From Tigriopus japonicus (Eukaryota; Arthropoda; Copepoda; Harpacticoida; Harpacticidae), in contig CM021314.1 of assembly GCA_010645155.1 (NCBI GenBank), positions 9,015,243 to 9,079,242 on the forward strand: 64,000 nucleotides of DNA, read 5' to 3'. The translations under genes and the position numbers were made by a program. Shown one piece after another: positions 48,099 through 62,354 of this stretch (its first letter is position 1; each line of letters opens with the position of its first letter). The notes under the pieces were generated by a model. That model searched no databases. It saw nothing but the letters and a program-made list of their open reading frames with translations, and was not told where the DNA came from.

Positions 48099-51000
48099 AT
48101 GAAATACGATCCCCCAACTCCCTCAGCGAGAAATGAAGTCAAAATACGAACATCAACCTCAATCAGAGGAGAGCTGGAACCCAATCCTCCTTCGCCCCTC
48201 CGAAGGGGCCAATCGGGGCGACTCATTAACAATTCACCTTCTTCATCCTCTCATGCAACATCAACAGGTGGATGCTCAAATGCAACGCCCCCGAACTCGT
48301 CAGCCTCGATTGATCGCCAGGGGAGTTCAGTTGTCCGAGGGTCAGAGGGCCAAACTTGTTCCGAGTCTACGAACAAATCAGTCGATTCCAAATCGGAGAC
48401 GAGTCACGAGCTACTCAAGAGCTCGACCAAGACTTCGCCATGCCAAGTCCAGACCAATCAAGGCCGGAGAAGGGAATCGGCCAAGTCTCGTCTCGGGGAA
48501 GGAAAACTGGGATCGGATGAACCGCGACGAGGGTCACTTTCTGGGTCAGTTCGCAAAACGACCTTATCTCAGAATGGAAAAGATCTAACCATTTATTCGA
48601 ATAGCTCTGTCAATGGGCAAGGTGGAAAGCCAGGCATATCATCCACCCAAAAACCTCATAAATCAGATGCCAGATTGAAACACACGCAGAGTGAAACCCT
48701 TTTGCCCAAGAGGCTTTCCACTACCTCAGAAAAGCGAAGATCCAGCGGAATTGGATCAAACGTTGTTCCATCGCGACCGGTTAATGTTCGAAATCCTAAC
48801 CCTTCGAAAGGTTTGGGTGACATTGGTCGAAAAAGCTCGCCAGCCCCGAGACACATCAACTCTAATACCTCTTCCAAGAAAATGAGCTCAAATGGGTCCA
48901 GTTCCAGCGAACCACTTTCTTTGGCGGAAAGATCCAGAAATATTTCGCACGATAGCAACAAAACCAATTTGGGGGCGACAAAAAAGGGTGAGTCGGAACG
49001 TTGGTTGGAGTATCCTTTATTGTACAGAGACCGGTGGAGCCTTGTTGGAAGGCCTTAGAGTGCCCTTTTAGGGTTTCGCAGCGACATGCCTAACTTTTTG
49101 ACCTTTGAAGCCTGAGTTTTGGCTCCTCATTTCACGTTCAAAGTTGAGGTTTCGTATGATAAAAGCGAGTAAAAAGTTGGTCGGCCTCAAGGGTTTTACG
49201 ATACTACGCGTGTACAATAATTTAGTGTACCTTATGGGTTGAAGTCTAACATTGGAAAAAATGGAATGGGAAAGTTGAAACATCTATAAGCCGGTTCTTG
49301 ATAAAAGCTCAGAAGTGTGTTTTCCTAAAAGTAATAATCCTCTAACAGCTCGAAGGCATGAAGTAATGCTCAAAGAATGTTCAAGATTGTGTAAGTTTCC
49401 AAATGTGTCTAGGGTTTTGTATGAGCCAATGCATTCAAGGTTTACGAAACAAAAGCAACCTCTAAGGAACTTCTTTTGGCACCTTTAGGTCAAAGCGCTT
49501 TTTCTCCAGCAGATGAGGCCAACAAAATTCATAAGCCCTCCTTTTTTAAGATGTTAACATGAACTTTCACTTTGATGCTAGTCAACTATGGCTAGGCATT
49601 GAGATGTTGAAAATTTACATTCTTTTTTTACAAATATTAACTTACATCCATGACCTATTGCTTCGATCCGAACGTTCGGTTCCCCGCTCTCCTTCAAGCT
49701 CGTTTTGATATGCAATCAATACGAAGTACTAATGTGTTTCGAGTTGGATTTTTGGTTTTGCCATTTTGGTTTTTAGGGTCAATAACCTGACCTCACCTAA
49801 ACTTTTCAATAGGCAATAGACCTTACTGTATCTCCCATAAAACATGGCAGTGCTGCCAACTCGAAATCCATAACTATAACTACTGATGGAACTCGAAATC
49901 GAACTAGTTCGAGTGTTGCCAAATTGCTCCCTGTTTAGGTCTTTTCAAAAAGTTCTATACAACCTGCCCTTTTTAATAACGATAAACTTCTGAGTCAAAA
50001 ATGGCAGCACTCCTGGTTCGCAACACCCCACTAATACGAAGTCAAGTTCCAACGAGTGATGTGCGGTCAGCCACTTAAAATATAAAGACGAAATACTGGT
50101 CACAATTGCCCGTTTTGGATTTGCTAATGTTGTCCCAGAGAATAGTCCTAACACAGCAACTAAGTTTCTTTTGTTAGCTTGGAACTAGTGGTAAGCTTGA
50201 GGGTAATTATTAATTAAACTGAACGGTTTCTTCTTAGGCATAGCATTTTCTTAAATTACGTTACACATAACCCCTCCAAAATGTTTCTTTTTGTGGACGA
50301 ATAAATAGACAATAGGAATTTTATTACTTGCTGACAAAAGAGCTTTTCATTAAAGGCACGAAGGACTTAACTTCGTTACAATAACTTAAATATCTAACAC
50401 TTGCGTATTAATTTCAAAATGGCATTGCATCACACTCACAAACAAGTGCCTGTTCGATTTTGCAACCCCCTAAGCGATCGTTTCATTTCATGAGTGACTC
50501 ACACAAAATGTCATCCGGTAACTTTGTGCCGACTTCGTTACCATTTCAGTCTAAAACATGTATTTGACATCAATCTGATCAAATCGGCTGCAAACGTTCT
50601 TCCAATGACGAACTGTCACACACTGTTTTGAAGCTGGAGAAGTCTTTTTGAAGTTCCAAAGACTTTTGAGACCAGTTTTGAAGTTGAAAAGTACTGCCGC
50701 ATAATTTTTTGACATTCCGCTAAAACATACTTAGAAACAAAGATTCGAGACTTTCTTTATCTCATATCTTCAGTAGTCTACTGGGTGTGTTTATACAAAG
50801 TATTGCCAAAATCTATTCAGCCTGTGGTCTAATTCGATGAAATAAAACTTTGATTTCGTCCTTCGAGAATGTTGATCGAGAAGAGCTATTGAAAATTGAT
50901 CTGTGGGCTGGATTTCACCAATAATCTAGAGCAGAATCAAACTGTTGTTATTTGTTATAAGTATGCTTTGTGTGACATGATATCGTTTTGCTCTTGAACC

Positions 51001-54000
51001 AACCAATAGTATTAAATAGAATAAGTGTCATCGCTTTTCAACTTCAAAACGCGTTTCAAAAGTATTTGAAATTTAAAAATAACTTCTCTTGCAAAAAAAA
51101 CCGTGGCCAGTTATGATCAGCTAGTCTAGGCGGATTATTTTTCTGAGAGTTGTTTGCCATCAAATGCTGAAGTCATTTCATTGATAATGAAATGCAACAG
51201 AACAGATGTGCCATTCCAATTACTGATAGAAAACATTGCAGAATTTTTAATGGTCCTAGTCTCATAAACCAAAATTTATATTGAATAAAAGCGATATGAA
51301 TTTAGGCAATAGCTTTTAGTAAATCATATTGCACCTAATGACGTCAATGCAGCTTCTGATGATTTGCATCTTGAATTTACAACATTGTCAATCTTTTCAA
51401 TAACGTGTCCATAAAACAGATCTGAGTTAAAGATTCTAAAGAACTAGAGTGACTCATTTGTCAAGATTCAAAGCTGCTATGATAATGGCATAAAGCTCTA
51501 AATCCCAAGTGTCAACCGGCATTTGCATGGGATTAACAATCACAAAGAGATCTTTCATCATCTAACAAAAACACGAACAATGACTTCAAAGCCACTTGTT
51601 GTTTCTGTCCCTATCGCAAATGTTGGATTTGAAAGGACGTAAGACATCATGAATTCTACTCACCTGGATAACAATGGTAGAATCAATTGTCTACAAATCA
51701 GCCCCTTTAACGGTAAATATCAGGTTTTTATATAAGAAATCACTAAGCGCGAAACTTTGGTTTTGTTGTTTGTTGACGTTTTCGGGCCGAAACTCAGGGT
51801 GACGAAATCGAGTCGTCGGAGGAAAGGGAAAAAAGTGCTTGTGCTGTTGTTTTCATTTTGATGTTAATAGTGTACATAATTTGGGACTAATTACTAGTCC
51901 GAATGAGTTGAGAAACTAAGAGTTCAAACTTTTACTTTTGAAACTTGATTGAAATTTCAATGAACTTTAATACAAGAGGAATTTTAGATTTTTTGGGTCC
52001 CCTTGCTATGAATGACTACTTTTTTAATAAAGATGTTACCATAATCATGTATCGATAGGGCAATTAACCGAGTCGGTAATTTGGGCCGAAAGAGGATTCC
52101 TTCGAAACTGATACTGAGATCAGCTAATTTTAAGATTTTCATGCCTGCAAATTTTCATCTTAAATTCAAAAGAGCTTAAGTTTCAGTGGCTTTTGGACAA
52201 AAAAGTCTTTAATCGGTAGGCATAACTAAAGCTCTCAAGTAAAGAGTGAAATCATAAGATGCGGAAAATCAATCTTGCGGGCGCAGGCTTTCAGACCTAA
52301 AAAGCAAAATTTCACAGTACAATAACTTTTGGTTAAAGCCATTTTTCGACCATAAGGAGTTGGAGTCCAATTATGCCAACGACTTTTTCAAAAATGAGGA
52401 CCCTGATAAAATTAAACAGTTGTTGAAACTTAATCAATGGATTTAAATATTCAATAATTGAAGAAATTGATGTTCAACGTATCCGTTTTGTCCATTCTTG
52501 AATATTCTTTGTCATACCAGTGCTTAGTTTTGCTCCATGAAAGTGCTTGATCAAATGGCATAGCTTTCAGTGTCGTTATTTTAATTTCAGACTATCATAA
52601 TGAAGATATTTTCTAATGGTGTGCATTTCTAATTAGCTCTACTAACTATTTTAAATCCCTTGAAACCGCAAAAAAACTACTTGAATTAATTATATGAGCT
52701 AACTTAACTGCACACATTAACAAAATATCTTTGTTATGATACTCCGACATTAAAAAATAACATTTCAAGTCTTGAAACACTTTTGTGTCTAACTGTGTGT
52801 AATTGGAAGTGCAATATTATCAGCTAACTGATAATTCTAAAAATGCTGATAGTCAATCCATCCAGGAATTTTGCTGCCCTCTATCATACATTTTGTTTCA
52901 AGGTTGATGTGATTCCATATCAATGGTTCCGGCTAGAAAGGGTGTTTCACCAATCAAAGTACAAAATGTTCAATTATAATTTCCTCTTTTCTCTATCAGA
53001 TTCCATATCGCGAAAAACTCCTCGCCCTCGCTCCCTCGGCACTCCCCGTCGGACAGCCAGTGCCACAACCGTGATTGCAACCTCACCCGCAAATCGTGCC
53101 GCTATTCTGGACAAGCCCCGCTCCACATCCGCTCTCTTTGATCAACAACGCCCTGGAACAGCATCGAGTTCTAGCTCCAGATCAGGTAGTATCAAACGCA
53201 AACCTACACCTGTGCCGGCATCAACCACGGCTTCACGTTTGCGGGCAGCCAAATCAAGGGAATCCCTAGGTTCCAAGGAGGACTTGACTGGAATTCGATC
53301 CCGCCGAGGATCCGGCCCCTCGCGTGAACTAGCCTCTGGAACCCATGTCAAATCGAAACGATTATTTGAGCCAAAAACAGACGGTCATGAAGAAACTAGC
53401 TCCTCACGTTGTCGTTCGCCAGACAACCACTCCAATCAAGGGATGAAGAAGATGCAACAAGCCAGGGATGCTCCTCCATCTTCCGACGCTCGCCCATCTA
53501 GGCACAAATCCTCGATGCCAGGAACAGGCGTAACCATGATTTCCCCAGCGCCTTCCTCGGGTTCTCCTCCAGATTCTTCTTCGTCTTCGAGTTCGAACGT
53601 GACTCGCAGCAGGCGCAAAGGAGCCTTTTGTCCTTCCTCTTCCCCTGGTCCACCGGGTTCTTCTAGGCCTTGCATTCCAGCCGTTCTCCTGGCGAGCAAG
53701 GCTGCGTCGTCTGTTGTCTCGCAACAGAACAGACGGACACGCGAGTTGTCGTCCTCGCCCTTGAGAAGTGGAAGAGGTTCTCCAGTGTTTGGAAACAGTC
53801 CTCATGCAGAGGCCAGATCTCGAGGTGGTGCAAATGTGTCATCATCATCCTCCGTGTCTGTTAGTGAACGTGCACTAAACCCGTCCAGTGATCTTGGACG
53901 GCGAGGTCAACAAGACACCTCGAGCCCCTCGTTGTGGAGGAAAGCCTTGATTATCAACAAGTTCATGACTCTGACCTCGAGCACATCGCCGACGAGCAAA

Positions 54001-54381
54001 CGTCGGATGTTGATGAAATCCGCTCAAAATGGGACGGCAAGTAAATCTGGCGACCGATTAGCCAAGAAACCGGTTGAGAGACTCATTAAACCCGGGGCCA
54101 ATATGGATCGTGGTGGCGGTGGTGGGGGCAAAAATGCGCTCAAGCTCATTCCCCGAAGGGACTTTATCCTGGGGAAAGCCCCTGCTCCTGCTGAAGATCG
54201 CATTGTGTCGGTTAGAAACATCCGGAATGGACCATCGCCCCCAGCAGTGGCCAAAGTCAAGGCCAAACTCGAGAGGAAAATTCCAGCAAAGCCAGATTTA
54301 TTTCCCGTCAAGATGTCGGCTGTGCAGATGTCGGAACAAGGTTGTCTCAACCGAAAGATATTAAAGCTCTTCAGTGCTAGG
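48099..54381 (+). CDS. Basic Ser-rich disordered protein, two large exons
   Basis: Exon 48099-48987 (donor G|GTGAGT) joins exon 53000-54381 (acceptor CTCTATCAG|A) in phase 1, reading KKDSISRKTPRPRS across the junction. A donor AGG|GTAAGT at 54381/54382 shows the gene continues. The 757 residues seen are dominated by Ser, Arg, Lys, Pro, Thr and Gly, with runs such as [24 protein letters not shown] and many R-x-x-S sites. No folded domain is visible. The composition resembles cytoskeleton- or chromatin-associated scaffolds, but that is only a resemblance. The start is the first ATG after the in-frame TAA at 48024. A 4-kb intron separates the exons. The three exons at 62355-63643 are on the same strand and phase-compatible, so they may be its 3' part. 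Confidence 0.65.
48988..52999 (+). other. 4-kb intron of the Ser-rich gene
   Basis: AT-rich, without supportable exons or clear transposons. Homopolymer-rich, with many short stop-interrupted frames. Confidence 0.55.
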
Positions 54382-56072
54382 GTAAGTTGCCTCTCTTTAT
54401 GTTTTAAAGTTTGATGAGTCTGATATGCATTACCAAGAAAATTCTTCGTTGATTCGCTCGCTTGCTATTGAGAATATTAAGATTATGAGGTCCACTTTCG
54501 AAGCCGTGAATTTGTTTATCTTGGTAGAAAATATGAGCACATATATCAGGCACTTTGAATGAGGGGAGGATAGGGAATTTCTTGAATTTGGATTGGAGGA
54601 ATCTTGGACATCAATTATTCAAAACATTCTCAGTTGGAGTCGCCTACATCCGTCCTGTTTGTATCATACACGAGAGAATTTGTCACCTTCAGAGGCATTT
54701 TTTTCCATAGTTTTCCAAGCTCTGAAATAGCGAGCGAGGACTTGGAAAGTGGTGCCAATGAACTTTTCACCAACGAAAATTTCATTTGATCCTACGCACA
54801 AGCTTAAGTTCATTTTCTTAGTTCTTATATTGTAAATGGTGCTGATGCCGCAGATGCATTAATTCCTTAAATGACAGATTGGTTTGCTTGTAAAATCAAA
54901 CCATTGTTTGCCAGTAATAATTATCATGAATAGAAACGACATCAAAAAATTCTCATGGCAGTTTTGTTTTTCTGGCCTTCTTTCATATCGAGTTGATAGG
55001 TTTAATTTCTACCATTCATACAATTACCTTCTTGTCGTCCAATTTAGCCACCTAGTTTGGCTTTTGGTGGTAACTGGAAAGTGTCCCCTTACACAGGGAT
55101 AACCTATATAATAGTATTAATACTGGATGCGAACTCGCGGAATTTCTCCGGCACGCAACCTCCGGTATGAGGCCGAGATTCGTAAACAAGAAGTACAAAC
55201 GCCGGCCATGTTGGGAGCGGAAAATCAAACGGAAATCGACCAAAATTCCAAAAGATAGTGCGCCAATCGGTGTTCCCTGTGTTTCAAGCGGGTCCAGCCA
55301 AGTCCTAGCCTTGGTAAAGGTCAACCCCACGCCCCAAAATTAGTCCGATGTTGGTGTTTTGAAGACAAGTTCAGCCATGAACGAGTGAATGAAAGAGTGA
55401 ATAAATGATCACATCATGGAGGGCTAATTCATTTGTTACAAGTGCGAATGAACCCGCAAGGTGTCTTTACTTCAAGATGACGATCAAGTGATTAAATGAA
55501 ATTTGATGACCAGGTTACCTGTTACAATCTTTAGAAGTGATAGCCTCATCTAAAGCAAATAGAATGAATATGGACCTGAATTCGAGCGCAAATTCCTCGT
55601 GAAAAAGGATTAAGAACCAACTTTAGCCCGTACCAAAACGGGGAGTTTCTTTACGCACATCCAATACACAACTTGAACAACAAAGAATATTTTACGATTC
55701 CATGAATTATCAACAACAAAATAACGTGTTTTTCCGAGCTCATATATCATCCGACTTGAACGTTTTATTAGTATCTTTGAACTTACAATTGAACCCATCC
55801 ATCAATATTTAAGGTATTATCCTGAATTGAATTAACACATGCCAAACTTTGCATGAAATCAAGGTTGTTATAGGTTGTGTCACCTTGGGATAATTTAATG
55901 TTCTATGAATGATGATCCATTTTTGAATTTCTTTTATTGTATGGTTGTGTTTTTTAGTTCAGGATAATAAGGACAGGTAAGATATTCTTAAGTTGTTCAA
56001 GTTGTGTGATGGACGAGTGCGATAAAACTCCCCGTTTTGATCCGGGTGCGAGTATGTGGGGAAAGTTGGTTC
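54382..56072. other. Intron or intergenic DNA downstream of the Ser-rich exons
   Basis: No supportable exon. A more GC-rich patch at about 55125-55330 holds a short frame starting MRTRGISPARNLRYEAE, ending at TAG after 44 codons without splice context. It may be a repeat remnant. Confidence 0.35.
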
Positions 56073-56152
56073 TTAACTCTTTCAGGACGAAAGAACAGGT
56101 TCCAAGAAACGCGTTTGGGTGTTATAACACCCAATCGTCCTGAAAGAGTTAA
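56073..56152. mobile_element. 80-bp piggyBac-type MITE
   Basis: Perfect 18-bp terminal inverted repeats, TTAACTCTTTCAGGACGA at 56073-56090 and its reverse complement at 56135-56152. Both start or end with TTAA, the piggyBac target site. The sequence next to TTAA (CTCTTTCAGGACG) is close to the CCCTTT-type ends of piggyBac relatives. The interior has a second palindrome GGGTGTTATAACACCC (56117-56132). No coding capacity. Confidence 0.8.
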
Positions 56153-59100
56153 TCCCTTTTCAAGAGGAATTTGCGTTCGGATTAAGGTCCATATAGAACA
56201 AAGAAAGAAGAAGTCCTCAGTGTCAAGAATTCGATCAAATGAGGAACAAATTAAGATGACTTTGAAACCTATCAAGTGGACCTACAAGCAATGGATGGGC
56301 TAAATATTTTGATCTGCCTTTCAAGTCAGTCAGCCCAAATTGGTGATCTGACAGTCTAACCCGGATTATATGGACCCTCTTTAGAATGAAATGCTCCCAT
56401 CAAGATTGAATTGTGTGGATTTTTTCAATCAATCTGATTGTAAATTCCTGGACAAGGGGATCTAAGAAGATCAATCAAACTTTATCAAGCCTGTAGAGCC
56501 TATCCCTGAAATCATAAGACATGATCCTCTGGTCCTCTAGGACCCTTAGCCCCCGTCCTGCGTGGTCTTGACCTTCTTGAGCCCCAAGACTTGAAAAATT
56601 TTCAATCAAATCCACAATCAAGGATTTAATCCTCATGTTTTTCACTCATTTTGTCTCAAGGATGTTGTGATTGCCTTTGTTCCTATTCCAATCCGGATCA
56701 GATGGCTGATCTGATTCAGAATCGTCAAAAGTGCCCTTCAATAGTTATAGCCAACAACATCTCCGACTTGGACTCCATCTTGTTTCAAAATGAGACCATT
56801 CTTGTTCTTTCATTTTCTCATGGAAATGGTTCCTGCGTTGTGGAGGTGTTGAAGAGGATGGAAGAGGGGTAACACTCCAGATATCACCACAGATACTTCT
56901 ATTTAGCAGTGTTTCACAGAAGTTGGACTAATGGGTGAAGCAAGATACCATCTATGTATTTTCCTGATTGATATGAGGACGAAAATCCTTTGGAGAGCTC
57001 AATGTCAAAAGTTCATGATACGAGTAAAAAGAATGCTGGGACCTCTAAAATCAAGGTGAAGAACATCCAGTCCACAAATATTACCACAAAAAGTTTGACT
57101 GAATTCTTTCAAGACACATGTTCAACAGTTTTAGCCGTTAATAAGGAATAAATGACGTTGTGTCAAAATATAGCCTCGGCCTCATACCATTTTTTCAAAA
57201 ATCGGAATTCGTGTCCACCCCTTTCAGGGGTTCCTGCCTTACATGATAAAGCCATCTAACAATCTGACCACATTCACTCAGTAGCTGTATGTTTGAAGAA
57301 TGTTTCTTGGTCCATGGAAGGTTACTTTCATATCCAATGACAAAGACATCGCTTGTGGTTATGAGAAGACATGAAAGAGCTGGTTCCTTTGAATAAGAGT
57401 AATTTTCATTGGTCGTGTTTATGTTCATACGTAATTTCAAAAACGAGTCGACGCTCAGCGTCTAAAACATTTTTTCTTAATGTTTGTTACAACGTTCATA
57501 CCTATTTTGAACCGACCAAACACGCCCACAATAATACCTCTCGTTTTGTACATGCATGAATGTGCATTGAAGTTCCTGTGACGTAATGTCTCGTTTACCT
57601 TTGAGCAGGGTTGGTAACACCGATCCAGGTAAGTAACAGTTCTTGGAAGTGATATCCAAAACTTAAGAGGTCTCTGGAAGTTTGTCATTTAAGTGGCTAA
57701 AATATCATGCCATAATTGTGCTGTTGTATGGGACAAAATGAAATAACGACAATGCGAAGCCCATTTCTAAATAAGAGCTTAAGGGGGCCATCATAATCAG
57801 AAAAGGAAAAGCCAACCCTACCTTCGAAGTCTGAAAATGAGGCTTCGGAGGTAGACGAAATGTGTCTCTGTTTCTGTCACCTTTCATCTACATCCTCATG
57901 TTTGAATGGCTCACTTACTACGTGGGTTGATTATGCTACTTCGTATTTATAGTATATTCAATTCAATTCTCAATGTTCGACTGTTCTTGTGAGATTCGCA
58001 GGTTTTACTCAATTGTCCAATTGAAAGAAGTGCAAAAAAGTAGCAAGTGGAGGAGAAATTTTCTTAATGAAGGGAAACTTTTACTCTACCTGCCGTGAAA
58101 CTAGTAAAAATAAATAATTCAAAGGTTCTTTAACCCACTACTAGGGAATAGAACTTACTGGATCGCATCTTCTTTCTCTCTTTAGTTCTTCCTGTCAAAT
58201 GCTCGTTTTTAAAAGGAATATATTTGCATAAATGGGAATTTCATGCAGAGACACGTATTCCCTTGTCTTCATTTCAACCAGGATGTTGGACCACCAAAGC
58301 TATCTTTGTAATTGCAATTCATTCACCTTTACAATGTTGGCCAAATACTTCTCCATTCATTTAAACGCTGACAACGTCACCAAAACAAAATTAAGTCATT
58401 AAAGCCGGCCTTTGTGGCCCAATTCTGGAAAATTCGGCCACTATTGGCTATATTCAAGCCATGGTTCAAATTTGTGCCTACTGTCATTTACGTTTGGCTT
58501 TAGCAATTCAAGCTTAAGTTATATTCAAGATATATAAAAGTATTTTTAGACTGATTTTAATGGCTTTTTTTTACCAATTTTAAGTTGTGAAAAAGTTGAT
58601 AATAGTTGTTTATCTCTTGAACCGAAATTGGGGTAAAACTTTTCGGAGAATGAAATATAATCCTTTTTTAGAAGATTCCATTCGTAGTGAGGAGAATGAG
58701 GGAATTTCAATCTCCTACCAAAAGTTCATTCTTTGCGACCCATGATGCCAATATATCCAATCTGATTTAACCCCCTCTTTGAAAAACGACCTTTGTCGTC
58801 GAAGACTTGTTCCTTGATCCTTCTTTCCTTCGCCTTTCTACATTCTATACCCTACGACATAATGGTATAAAGCGGACAATAAGCGAAACGAAACGTTTGC
58901 AGGGATCTTCGATTTAGGAAATAGATTGCGTTCAAGAAAATGGCATCACTTGTCTTTGATATTGTTCCTCTGGTCCATGAGAGAATTTGCCCGTCAAAAG
59001 AAAATGCATGATGTAGTAGATCGTTGTCATCCAAACGCCAATATGCCCCCCCTCTTCAGCAACCACACACACTCTTTAGGCCGAAAAAGGTCCTTACCGA

Positions 59101-62100
59101 AGTGGTGACGAGATATGAATTTCCGTTTTCAAGGCCATCTCAACCAGTGTACTGTGTGGAACTTAAAGAGGCTGTGGGCGCTGAATTGGTGACACTTCTG
59201 TGGAACCATGACAGAGAGCTAGTTCTGCTACGAAATTGAGCCAAGGCTTGGGATGAATGGAGAGAATGGATTTGAGAGAATGGCCGTTCCATATTAATCC
59301 CGGCTTGGAAATGTTCCTTTCTTAATGCTTGTATCTTTAATCTGTTTGCTTGATTCTGAAACCAGTGAGAGAGAAACTTCTTTTTCTCTCAAGGTCAAGG
59401 TGAAAACACTTTAGACCAATGTATTTTTGTAATTATGAAAATTTTCGAATCAAAGAAGAAGACTTTGGCCTTTCATGGAGCCATAAAAATGCCCTAGCAT
59501 TTAAAAGGGAACTGCAAGGCCTTGATTTACGACGTACTACAGCTTTCACTAGCACACATTGTCCTTCAAAATGAGAACCAAGATGCGTTTTCCTCTATTC
59601 TCCAATTTCAGTAAAACTTATCCTAGCTTAAAGCTTGAAATATCAAATTCATTCTCAATGCGAACCAGCAAATTCATTCTTTCGGAAATTGATTTGAAAT
59701 ATGTTCCTTTAGTTTCCGCAAGTCCCAAGAGAACTTGGGTCTAGAACAGGGTTAATACTGCCGTTTAGAATCAGACTTCTTGCGCAATTGATTGCAAAAT
59801 GTTCCTTGGTGGGAAACCTGTTAATCAATAAACTTTGATGCAGGCTGTTAGCCTTGAATTAAAGGTAATTAGAGCCTTCTTGGTTCACAACCATACTGAT
59901 CGATTAGACCAGAACACCAATGGAACAATTTAATGTACAAGTATAGCGACGTATTTCCAACACTTGCTCGTCAAATTGTGTTGGATATAGAACATTTTTC
60001 TAGACGTCGTTGAATATGTAGTTCGCAGAAATTTTTAAATATCAGAATGTATTTGTAATGACGTGTCTAATATACCTTTTTTAATGAAGTAGTTGTTTCA
60101 GTCGTATTTGAACGTTCACAGAAGATCATATTTTAACATTGAAATGACTCACATCATCAAAAATTGTCTAGACGATGCCAAGGATCAGAATATGACCTAG
60201 AAATAAGTGCTATGATCTCATCCTTAAGGATATTCAATCGTTTTTAGGGTAACTAGCAAATGGCACCTCAATAATAACACCGTTGGTAGTTGAGAGGTGC
60301 AATTTGTTCTTTCACGTGAATGCAATTCTAGAATATTGTGGTCTCAAGAAGCTCTTTGTTGAAGCGTAAATCAAGTTCTGGTGGAGAAAGCACATCCTCA
60401 AACAATACTTTGATTGGTTATGAACCCACTTGGGACGGGCAAAGTTTGATTTGGCACAAGTTGGAAAATGGGTTTTGGAGGAGGATGCCATTTGAGCTGA
60501 AGGCCAAGAGTGGAAGATTGAAGAAGCAGGAAGAGAGAGAGAGAAGTGATTGATCACAAAAAGAGGTCACTGCAGCAAAAATGATCGGAAGTTCGGTTTG
60601 CTACGGTATCATTGTATCCTTAAGGGAATGAAGAAGAGTTGGTGGTTTTGTTGGAGGATCGATTATCTTGATGAGAAAGGAATGATCACTCTCTTGAGGT
60701 CCACAATCCCAATTATCACTTCCATTTACTCTCTTCCATAAGAGTCATTCATTCATCAAATGAAAGTATGGAAAGGAGCACCTAAGTATGTCAGACTTAA
60801 AAGACTAAAGCTTAATACCTCGATATCCTGTTGTTGCCCAAAGAAAATTTGAGAACCAAGTACAAACATTCTTTGACAAAAGTTTGCGGTTGACGAACGA
60901 GATTTCCCCAGAATGTCGTCTCTTCAAATGGTTTTCCTAATTTGGGCTAAATTCTTGTTTTTATTCAATATTTGCTTAGGTTGTATAAGTACAACATCTC
61001 ACGTCAAAATATTCGAGGCCCATGGATGATGACATCCTCGTGTACTTTCACTTTATTTCCCATGCTTTGAGAGAGAAGGAAATTTTGCCTTAATGCCAAA
61101 AGCTGATATACATATACACATATATAAACTCTTTGTCTTAAACCGTCAGTCAGCATAAAAGCTGAAAGAACCTCCAAGTATCTCGTGTTTCGATTGTTCA
61201 TGGGACGTCTTTGCTGATATTCCTGAATTTTTTATGACTGTTACGTTCTGGTTGGCCATTTGTACGACTCCCATGCTGGGAAAAGAAGTTCCTGTGCGAC
61301 GATGATCCAATAATGTCATGCAACACTTACATCAAAGCATCAGATGATCCACTCTTCCGGAATCAAGGAGGATAAAGGGGACATTTCCAGATTGGGACTT
61401 GGATATTCACAGACGAATTGTGAAATTGAAAGGAAGAAGTGTGATGTTAGGTGGTTTAATTATTGATATGCTTGAAATCGATCGTTATTTAGGACTCTGA
61501 TCAGGGTATAGTGAAACGTTGGAAGGGGAGAGATCCTACATTTTTGTAAACTTTTGCACTATAAAGAAAGCTTATCCTATCAAATGTCCTCGACCATCAT
61601 CCTGAAGCGTTTTAAAAACACCCCAAGGTGAAGAAAGCATTGATTTCCCTTGGGGCTATTTGGTTAAATTCACCTTGACTTGAATCCCTCGCCTGCTAGA
61701 TGTTCCAGATTTTCCTCTTCCCAGTTTTTCCCTCTATTGTGTATACAGTATGTACTCGGGCAAAAGAAAGCAGATCAACGAAAGTGCTCGTCCCATTTTT
61801 CGCCACCGCCTCACATAAAACACTTTCACCTTTCTCATGAATTAAAGACTATGGAACGATAAAGTGGGCATTAGCTTCTTTCTTTTCAGCCTTTTTTCGT
61901 CATGGGAGCTTTTTTTACGTCTGTTTGCACTATCGATTAGCTTTTGAGGCTAGTTGGTCAATGACAAGGGCAAAAATTGGATCATGGCACAAACATTGGG
62001 AAGGATCATTTCTTTATGACACGAACAACCGAAGAGGAAGACTTGTGATGTCAACTTTTTTTTTAGCAATGGGAACAATTTGTTTATCCCTGTTAATGGT

Positions 62101-62354
62101 TCGGTTAACCCAATTTCGTCCTTTGGACCATTGATGTCTTCCTTTTCCATACTGGTCCAGTCATGTACTAAACACGTTCCAGAAACATTGGTTCGAAAAA
62201 CACGATTAGTGTAGAGCGAACGGGCATCGTTTACGTAATGGATCCAATCCAAGTTGTGAACGGGGAGAAATGAGCAACGTTGGGATCACTTTCTTGGCAC
62301 GAAAGAGCTCTGTTGGACATACCTTTGAACAAAGCATGTTCTCTTTAATTTCAG
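56153..62354. other. Gene-poor DNA before the 62.3-kb exons
   Basis: About 6 kb. Several open stretches (56651-56872, 59024-59239, 60338-60553) are short and have no convincing splice context. If the 62-kb exons belong to the Ser-rich gene this is its intron. Confidence 0.35.

Noticed and set aside
55125..55330. GC-richer patch as an exon of the Ser-rich gene
   Set aside because: Short frame ends at a stop with no acceptor or donor. The reverse frame is also unrecognised. Could be a repeat fragment.
59024..59239. Plus-strand open frame with a protein-like end
   Set aside because: No usable acceptor with a pyrimidine tract and no similarity recognised.
60338..60553. Plus-strand open frame ending in a Lys/Glu/Arg-rich segment
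   Set aside because: Upstream stop just before it, only a weak acceptor at 60330, and no donor before the stop. Not joinable to flanking exons.
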